From: Coprothermobacter sp.
GTDB lineage: Bacteria; Coprothermobacterota; Coprothermobacteria; Coprothermobacterales; Coprothermobacteraceae
Direction of reading: 5' to 3'
Assembly: GCA_012842545.1 (NCBI GenBank)
Contig: DUSQ01000022.1
Location: 1-18,348 of the forward strand
DNA: 18,348 nt
In this document: piece by piece, positions 14,790 to 18,348 of the stretch
Position numbering within the stretch: the first letter of the stretch is position 1
How the letters are laid out: every line of letters starts with the position of its first letter
The notes under the pieces: model-generated
Told to the model about the DNA's origin: nothing
What the model saw: the letters and a program-made list of their open reading frames with translations, nothing else
The model's database searches: none
Program-made: the position numbers and the translations under genes

Positions 14790-14834
14790 GAAGGGGCTCC
14801 TTCTCCTAAGGATGGAGCCCCTTCCTCTTTTTTG
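14790..14834. terminator. Intrinsic terminator after lemA, shared with the glucosaminidase gene
   Basis: GAAGGGGCTCC (14790-14800) pairs with GGAGCCCCTTC (14814-14824), an 11-bp perfect GC-rich stem with a 13-base loop, followed by CTCTTTTTTG. It is strong for lemA. On the minus strand the same stem is followed only by TTCCTGTG, so it is a weaker end for the convergent glucosaminidase transcript. Confidence 0.88.
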
Positions 14835-14844
14835 TGGGTTTTCA

Positions 14845-15294
14845 CTATTGGGCACGTCGCCGCAGTGTTGTTGCAACGCTGCATACTTTTTGTGTCCACT
14901 GTGGATCGCTGGCCCACAAACTTCCCATAGCTTTCAATGTACCCCCTCTGTAGTAAGCACCTCCTGCTGTTGCATATCTTGTTCTAATGTAATCTGCTAC
15001 GAAGAAAATACCTTCTTCGTAACTGCTAAACACTTTTGCTCCTGAGGGGTTCCTATCATAAGCCTGAAAGCCGAACAAGTTTTTAGTGCGCCTGCTTAAA
15101 GCTGATTTACCCCATCCGCTTTCCAGTACTGCCACACTGGTAAGCAGCAAGGCATTTACTCCGCTGAGTTTTTCAGCGCAAACAAAAGTTGGTGCAAACA
15201 CTTCCATGGGCGTGCCTTTCAGCCCCTTTTGTAGCTGAAACCAAGTAAGCTCGCTTTCACTTAGTATTTTCGTATCAGGTGTCAATTCCCACAT
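14845..15294 (-). CDS. Glucosaminidase (GH73/FlgJ-like), no signal peptide
   Basis: A 149-residue peptidoglycan hydrolase domain expected to cut N-acetylglucosaminyl bonds. The family core is visible: ALLLTSVAVLESGWGKSALS with catalytic Glu58, KNLFGFQAY, KVFSSYEEGIFFVADYI and a closing WASDPQWTQKV block. The protein is only the catalytic domain: there is no signal peptide, cell-wall-binding repeat or membrane anchor, so release would need another route, as with phage endolysins. Its start overlaps yvrJ by 20 bp (15275-15294), implying coupled translation with that holin-like protein. It is the last gene of the DUF1659-DUF2922-YvrJ set. A less likely alternative is a lytic enzyme for a flagellar or conjugative structure, but no such genes are nearby. 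Confidence 0.9.
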   Translation of the reverse strand: MWELTPDTKILSESELTWFQLQKGLKGTPMEVFAPTFVCAEKLSGVNALLLTSVAVLESGWGKSALSRRTKNLFGFQAYDRNPSGAKVFSSYEEGIFFVADYIRTRYATAGGAYYRGGTLKAMGSLWASDPQWTQKVCSVATTLRRRAQ

Positions 15295-15448
15295 TGGTTC
15301 TCACAGCCTCCTTTAATAGAGCGATCTCCTGAGAGAGGTCCTTAATGGCAAGCAAAAGCTGCGCCAGGGTTTTGTTTATCTCCACGATGAAGTAGGCAGC
15401 CACGGCTATGGGAAAACCCAAACTGCCAACTATCTCAATAATGTCCAT
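15275..15448 (-). CDS. YvrJ family small membrane protein, holin-like
   Basis: A 57-residue protein: a short N-terminal lead, one membrane helix with the family GSLGFPIAVAAYFIV pattern (about 8-22), then a charged amphipathic helix (KDLSQEIALLKEAV). The one-helix plus coiled-coil layout resembles small holins of the BhlA/UviB type, but YvrJ proteins have no proven function. An in-frame TTG lies at 15484; I prefer ATG 15448, which follows AAGGAGGT, though at a long spacing of about 12 bases. It overlaps the glucosaminidase gene by 20 bp. Upstream are two hairpins, one of them terminator-like. Confidence 0.85.
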   Translation of the reverse strand: MDIIEIVGSLGFPIAVAAYFIVEINKTLAQLLLAIKDLSQEIALLKEAVRTNVGIDT

Positions 15449-15470
15449 GATGGTGTCTTTACCTCCTTCT

Positions 15471-15490
15471 GCGGGCACATGCAAGCCCGC
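15471..15490 (-). promoter_or_regulatory. Small hairpin just before the yvrJ ribosome binding site
   Basis: GCGGGC (15485-15490 and 15471-15476 on the minus strand) pairs across an 8-base loop. It ends 4 bases before the AAGGAGG ribosome binding site of yvrJ, so folding could affect initiation. The short stem makes this a weak call. Confidence 0.35.
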
Positions 15491-15500
15491 AAGTGCGTCT

Positions 15501-15535
15501 AAAAGGGGAGTAGGGAGCCAACCGGCTCCCTACTC
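15501..15535 (-). terminator. Terminator-like hairpin between the DUF2922 and yvrJ genes
   Basis: On the minus strand GAGTAGGGAGCC pairs with GGCTCCCTACTC (15524-15535 and 15508-15519): a 12-bp perfect stem with a 4-base loop, followed by CCCTTTTAGA. The T-tract is short, so termination may be partial. It would make the holin-like/glucosaminidase pair less expressed than the two DUF genes, or conditional on readthrough. No new promoter is obvious between it and yvrJ. Confidence 0.7.
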
Positions 15536-15578
15536 ATGCCTCGAAACAAAAGAGTGCGGAATGCGACTTCACTTTGTG

Positions 15579-15794
15579 CTAAGGCAGCATGTCTGTGGCA
15601 ATGCGTTCTACGTAATTTGCGTCAATAAGCTGTACTGGTTTTCCCAGTTTTTCGCTCCTAAGTACACCTGTTGCCACTATGGCATCGGCAGCCTCTTGTA
15701 TTTGCTGCGTGGTTAGATCCATCACCGGGTCGGGGATTCTTAGAACCATGGTTTTGTCCATGTCCGTCTTAAAACTCAGATTCAATGTAACCAT
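15579..15794 (-). CDS. DUF2922 family small protein
   Basis: A 71-residue soluble protein with the family pattern: an N-terminal beta hairpin (VTLNLSFKTDMDKTMVLRIP), the DPVMDLT turn, a helix (QQIQEAADAIVATGVL), and a C-terminal strand with DANYVERIATDML. No biochemical function is known. AAAGGAGG at about 15805-15811 lies too close to the ATGs at 15803 and 15800. The ATG at 15794 has 10-base spacing and matches the usual start of the family. It lies 35 bp after the DUF1659 gene and before the terminator-like hairpin. Confidence 0.87.
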   Translation of the reverse strand: MVTLNLSFKTDMDKTMVLRIPDPVMDLTTQQIQEAADAIVATGVLRSEKLGKPVQLIDANYVERIATDMLP

Positions 15795-15829
15795 GTGCAT
15801 CATTCCTCCTTTCTTTTTTCTTCAGTTGG

Positions 15830-16024
15830 TTACGGGAGTAAATTGCTTACTACCATGAGCTGTACACCCTTTGTTAATCGGGTGGTCAGCGTGCCCAAGG
15901 CATCTGCCAGTTCCATGATGGCGGTAGCCGATGCCGTGGGGTCAATGTTGTTCAGTGACCAAAGGCGCTTTTTTCCTTCACTGTTCAGCCACACGATTCT
16001 CACGGTTCTCTTGACTTCTTCCAT
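15830..16024 (-). CDS. DUF1659 family small protein
   Basis: A 64-residue protein with two N-terminal strands (VKRTVRIVWLNSEGKKRLWSL), a helix (TASATAIMELADALGTL) and a C-terminal strand (GVQLMVVSNLLP), the typical DUF1659 layout. It has the same general shape as the DUF2922 protein beside it, and the two may be distant relatives or partners. The ATG at 16024 follows GGAGGTGAG and is chosen over an in-frame start at 16072, which lies inside the palindromic promoter region. It is the first gene of the divergent set controlled from 16025-16159. Confidence 0.87.
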   Translation of the reverse strand: MEEVKRTVRIVWLNSEGKKRLWSLNNIDPTASATAIMELADALGTLTTRLTKGVQLMVVSNLLP

Positions 16025-16050
16025 TTCTAAACTCACCTCCTGTTTTTGTG

Positions 16051-16067
16051 AACATGTTAGTAGTATA
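16051..16067 (-). promoter_or_regulatory. -10 box and start region of the DUF1659 operon promoter
   Basis: The minus strand reads TATACT at 16062-16067, 38 bases before the start codon. An 8-bp perfect palindrome AACATGTT (16051-16058) falls at the predicted transcription start. The -35 hexamer at 17-base spacing (AGGATA) is poor, so activation or non-standard recognition may be needed. Confidence 0.45.
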
Positions 16068-16068
16068 G

Positions 16069-16084
16069 GCATACATTTGTATGC
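16069..16084. promoter_or_regulatory. Palindromic operator candidate for the Xre regulator
   Basis: GCATACA-TT-TGTATGC, a perfect 7+2+7 dyad, sits exactly in the spacer upstream of the minus-strand TATACT box and between the divergent cassette and regulator genes. This is where a small HTH repressor would be expected to bind. Binding by the protein at 16160-16411 is inference. Confidence 0.6.
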
Positions 16085-16159
16085 TATCCTATAGCCTGTA
16101 GACCAAGTTTTATTCTGTGAGTTCTATGCCAAAAAGGCGAAAGGAGTAAGGAACGGACT

Positions 16160-16411
16160 ATGAAACTAAACAGAAAAAAGCTCATTCACATGTGTGTGGA
16201 ACGCGGTTGGAGTTTATACCGATTGGCTCTGGAAGCTGGTGTGGATCCCAGTCACTTGTATCGCATCCTGGGCGGAAAAAGAGGAGCCGGGGTGAACACC
16301 GTATTCAAAATTGCGCAGGTTCTAGGTTGTTCACCTTTGGATCTCATGGAGGAAGAAGATGAGGAGGAGAACGGGGAGGCTGCCGGCCACGAAATACTGC
16401 GGGATCAATGA
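16160..16411 (+). CDS. Xre/Cro-type helix-turn-helix regulator
   Basis: An 83-residue DNA-binding protein. The HTH_3 domain covers about residues 3-63: MCVERGWSLYRLALEAGVDPSHLYRILGG contains the two core helices, with VNTVFKIAQVLGCSPLDLM closing the domain. It ends in a short acidic tail (EEEDEEE). It is of the size of phage or plasmid-type Cro/SinR-like repressors and has no sensor domain. AAGGA at 16148-16152 sets the start. It diverges from the DUF1659-DUF2922-YvrJ-glucosaminidase genes across a palindromic region, so it probably controls them and itself. Its 3' end converges on the carboxyltransferase gene with no terminator visible. Confidence 0.93.
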   Translation: MKLNRKKLIHMCVERGWSLYRLALEAGVDPSHLYRILGGKRGAGVNTVFKIAQVLGCSPLDLMEEEDEEENGEAAGHEILRDQ

Positions 16412-16427
16412 CAATGACCTCGTACTG

Positions 16428-16450
16428 GCAGCACTAGCAGCACTAGCAGC
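16428..16450. repeat. Short tandem repeat (GCAGCACTA)2.5, remnant of an Ala-Ser linker
   Basis: Two perfect 9-bp units (16428-16445) plus GCAGC follow. On the minus strand, one frame reads EEAASAASAAST, an Ala/Ser linker of the kind found before biotin-carrier domains. It starts about 12 bases after the stop codon of the carboxyltransferase gene and is out of frame with it. No biotinyl (AMKM-like) domain follows in any frame. Confidence 0.6.
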
Positions 16451-16466
16451 CTCCTCTTGTTTTAGC

Positions 16467-17903
16467 TTAATTCAGTCTTACTTTGTAGGTGGCGTCACCT
16501 ATGTCCACTTCAAACACTTTCTTTTTAAGTGGCAGGTCTTTGGATGTGAACTCAGGCTCAATCTCGCCTTTGAAGAACCTTAGTGCGACGTCGGGGAAAA
16601 TGGTGTAGGTGAGCACGTCTTCTTCCTTTTTGAGTAGGCCCATTTTCTTCAGTTCATCGCGCCGCCGCTCCAGCTCAGGTTCCAGCAGGTCGGCTGGTCT
16701 CACCGTGATTATTTGGTCCTTCCAGCCTGGGCCGAATACCTTTTGCAGTACGTCTTCATCTATGGGGGCAGGCGGTTTTCCGTACATGCCCCTTAAATAA
16801 TCCTTGGTTTCCTTGGGCACAATTTTGTAGCGTTCTCCACCTATGATGTTTGCCACTGACTGGCTGCCCACAATCTGACTCATGGGTGTAACCAAAGGTG
16901 GGTAACCGAACTCTTTCCAAACCACTGGTACTTCCTGCAGTATTTGGGGTAATTTATCCAGAGCGTTCATGTTCCTGAGCTGGGAGAGCATGTTACTCAT
17001 CATGCCACCGGGTATTTTGTATTCCAACACGCCCGGATCAGGCCTAAGTAGGCTTTCCTCGTGTAGGTGGCTGTATTTGTTCCACACCACCATGAGCTTT
17101 TCCCTGATGCGCATAAGCAGTTTTAGGTCATATCCTGTGTCCCACTGAGTGCCTTGCAAAGCGGCAACAATTGATTCAGTGGGTGGCTGGGAAACACCAT
17201 TTGCGAAGGGTGACATGCACGTGTCCAAAATATCTATGCCCGCATGCACCGCTTCCATGTATGCCATTTCCGTCATACCACTGCTGCAGTGGGAGTGCAG
17301 TTCCAGTGGTAAATCGATGCCTGCCGCCTTTACTCCTTCAATGATGTCTTTTGCGCGTTTCGGTGAGATGATCCCAGCCATGTCCTTAATCACCAAGGAA
17401 TCACAGCCCATTTCTGCTAATTTCTTGAAGTTCTCCACGTAGTACTCCACTGTGTGTACTGGGCTCTCCGTGTAGGACAAGGCACCCTGTGCATGTCCGC
17501 CATATTTCTTTACGGCTTTTATGGGCACTTCCAGGTTTCTCAGGTCATTTAAGGCATCGAAAATCCGAAAGTTATCAATGCCGTTCTTCCGTGACAAGCG
17601 AACAAACTCTTCTACCACGTCGTCTGGAAAGTTGCGATAAGCAACCAAATTCATGCCCCTTAGTAGCATCTGCAGTGGGGTCTTTTTGAACTTTTCTCGA
17701 AGTATTTGGAGTCTTTCCCAGGGGTCTTCGTTGAGGTATCTCATAGCAGCATCGAAGGTTGCTCCGCCCCACACTTCCACAGAAAAAAATCCCACCTCGT
17801 CCATGAGAGGAACAACATCCAGCATGTCTTCCGTGCGCAGTCTCGTAGCAAGCAGAGACTGATGTCCGTCTCTAAGGGTCTGATCGTGAAGTTTTATTCC
17901 CAT
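16467..17903 (-). CDS. Biotin-dependent carboxyltransferase subunit (transcarboxylase 5S / oxaloacetate decarboxylase alpha type)
   Basis: This subunit moves a carboxyl group between carboxybiotin and an oxo-acid such as oxaloacetate or pyruvate. It is 478 residues. The TIM barrel has the metal-binding DQTLRDGHQS (7-16, Asp7), the carboxylated lysine of VIKDMAG (Lys173), LHSHCSSGMTEM (His203 and His205) and SPFANGVSQPPTES. The conserved C-terminal domain follows (GGMMSNMLSQL; PLVTPMSQIVGSQ). The protein ends with VFEVDIGDATYKVRLN, which looks like the first strands of a biotin-carrier domain, but the biotinyl-lysine part is absent, so a separate carrier must exist. GGAGGT (17914-17919) sets the ATG at 17903; an in-frame ATG at 17921 overlaps the hairpin upstream. 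It could belong to methylmalonyl-CoA carboxyltransferase, oxaloacetate decarboxylase or pyruvate carboxylase B; gene context does not decide. Confidence 0.9.
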   Translation of the reverse strand: MGIKLHDQTLRDGHQSLLATRLRTEDMLDVVPLMDEVGFFSVEVWGGATFDAAMRYLNEDPWERLQILREKFKKTPLQMLLRGMNLVAYRNFPDDVVEEFVRLSRKNGIDNFRIFDALNDLRNLEVPIKAVKKYGGHAQGALSYTESPVHTVEYYVENFKKLAEMGCDSLVIKDMAGIISPKRAKDIIEGVKAAGIDLPLELHSHCSSGMTEMAYMEAVHAGIDILDTCMSPFANGVSQPPTESIVAALQGTQWDTGYDLKLLMRIREKLMVVWNKYSHLHEESLLRPDPGVLEYKIPGGMMSNMLSQLRNMNALDKLPQILQEVPVVWKEFGYPPLVTPMSQIVGSQSVANIIGGERYKIVPKETKDYLRGMYGKPPAPIDEDVLQKVFGPGWKDQIITVRPADLLEPELERRRDELKKMGLLKKEEDVLTYTIFPDVALRFFKGEIEPEFTSKDLPLKKKVFEVDIGDATYKVRLN

Positions 17904-17920
17904 GTTCTTATCGACCTCCA

Positions 17921-17960
17921 TTTGGTGGCTTTAAACCACCAAAAGCTTTTTAACCACCAC
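17921..17960 (-). promoter_or_regulatory. Stacked inverted repeats in the leader of the carboxyltransferase gene
   Basis: TTTGGTGG (17921-17928) pairs with CCACCAAA (17936-17943) across 7 bases. It is followed by a perfect AAAAGCTTTT palindrome (17941-17950) and a further ACCACC half (about 17953-17958). The first hairpin ends two bases from the ribosome binding site. It could be an operator or a leader hairpin; no known consensus is matched. Confidence 0.45.
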
Positions 17961-18023
17961 AGCCAAACTTATGACCATCGCTTACATTCTATAGCAACTG
18001 CATAGGTTATTTTGTTAAGGTGG

Positions 18024-18034
18024 TATAGAATACT
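18024..18034 (+). promoter_or_regulatory. -10 region directly upstream of the right-edge gene
   Basis: TATAGAATACT contains overlapping -10-like hexamers (TATAGA, TAGAAT, AATACT) ending 6 to 11 bases before the ATG at 18041. This implies a leader of zero to a few bases. AAGGTGG is at 18017-18023, too far from the ATG to act as a normal ribosome binding site. Confidence 0.45.
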
Positions 18035-18040
18035 AACGGT

Positions 18041-18348
18041 ATGAAAAAGAAGATTGAAAATGTTGTCTTGCTTGCTGTTATGCTTTTCATGACACTGGGT
18101 ATTCCTTTTAGCCGGGTGGCTTCGGACATAGACCGTCTGGCTTTGGAAAGTTATCCCTCGTTTAAGGTGGAGCGTGTTCATAACGGGACCGTAACAGAGG
18201 TTACAAGAGCGTACTTAAGTGTGCTCGACGCTGTGCCCTATCCTGGGTTCGAAGCCTTGACTCTGCGCTACTTGTACATAACTGGTCAAGAAAAGCCTGT
18301 CTGGACAGCTTGCGATAAAGGTGCCAAGTCCTCCTTCTTTACCAGTGT
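18041..18348 (+). CDS. N-terminal part of an unidentified secreted protein
   Basis: An open frame begins at the ATG at 18041 and is still open at the right edge (102 codons seen). The start MKKKIENVVLLAVMLFMTLG is a clear signal peptide or anchor: three lysines, then a hydrophobic core to about residue 20, with possible cleavage after VAS near 28. The mature part (DIDRLALESYPSF, ERVHNGTVTEVTRAYLSVLD) matches no family I know. No lipobox Cys is seen at the cleavage region. It diverges from the carboxyltransferase gene. There is no ribosome binding site at normal distance. Confidence 0.75.
   Translation, partial: MKKKIENVVLLAVMLFMTLGIPFSRVASDIDRLALESYPSFKVERVHNGTVTEVTRAYLSVLDAVPYPGFEALTLRYLYITGQEKPVWTACDKGAKSSFFTS

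Noticed and set aside
14867..14880. Second GTTGCAAC palindrome resembling the kinase-lemA element
   Set aside because: It lies in the glucosaminidase coding region and is shorter; probably chance.
14845..16411. Toxin-antitoxin pair (Xre regulator as antitoxin)
   Set aside because: The regulator is divergent from, not paired with, the neighbouring genes, and none matches a known toxin family.
16359..16583. Plus-strand frame reading DLVLAALAALAASS after the regulator
   Set aside because: It overlaps the regulator end and the carboxyltransferase 3' end; its hydrophobic stretch is just the 9-bp repeat read on the other strand, and there is no ribosome binding site.
17706..18005. Plus-strand frame across the carboxyltransferase 5' end and leader
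   Set aside because: Mostly antisense to the conserved N-terminus, with no recognisable features.

Overview
The window is a dense, gene-rich bacterial chromosome segment. Strong GGAGGTG-type ribosome binding sites, short intergenic gaps and the gene families present (Mn-dependent CBS pyrophosphatase, DUF1659/DUF2922/YvrJ small proteins, transcarboxylase 5S-type carboxyltransferase, oligoendopeptidase F) suggest a low-to-mid GC anaerobic Firmicutes-like or related deep-branching thermophile. Coprothermobacter is my best guess, but this is inference and the sequence alone does not fix it. I saw no tRNA, rRNA, CRISPR array or insertion sequence.

Layout. 1-111 is the 3' end of an unidentified gene, convergent with birA (98-799, minus). 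An oligoendopeptidase F gene (862-2634) diverges from birA and ends at a strong bidirectional terminator shared with a small four-helix membrane protein gene (2741-3076, minus). Next come a CBS/DRTGG-type inorganic pyrophosphatase (plus) and the membrane protease htpX (minus). A likely three-gene plus-strand operon follows: a HEPN-like small protein whose end overlaps uvrA, then uvrA, then a FabG-like reductase 9 bp downstream. A four-gene minus-strand operon (14024 down to 9837) encodes an NtrB-like sensor kinase without an adjacent response regulator, a membrane protein whose outer domain looks like a shrunken alkaline-phosphatase-superfamily domain, a DUF72 protein and an unknown protein. 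The last three reading frames overlap one another. lemA lies divergent from the kinase and ends at a good terminator.

14845-16411 is the most distinctive region: an Xre-type regulator faces a divergent minus-strand set of DUF1659, DUF2922, YvrJ (one membrane helix, holin-like) and a glucosaminidase with no signal peptide. A palindrome sits in the spacer of the candidate divergent promoter, and a terminator-like hairpin plus a second hairpin separate the two DUF genes from the holin/lysozyme-like pair. I read this as a regulated lysis-like or envelope-remodelling cassette; no function is proven.

16467-17903 (minus) encodes a biotin-dependent carboxyltransferase subunit that stops inside the beginning of a biotin-carrier domain. 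Just past the stop, out of frame, is a short tandem repeat that would encode an Ala-Ser linker, suggesting loss of a fused biotin-carrier domain. The enzyme now needs a separate biotinylated protein, and BirA at the other end of the window would charge it. The right edge starts a secreted protein (18041 onward) that runs out of the window. Three genes (pyrophosphatase with its upstream start, HEPN-like, right-edge protein) have -10 boxes almost touching their start codons and may be leaderless.
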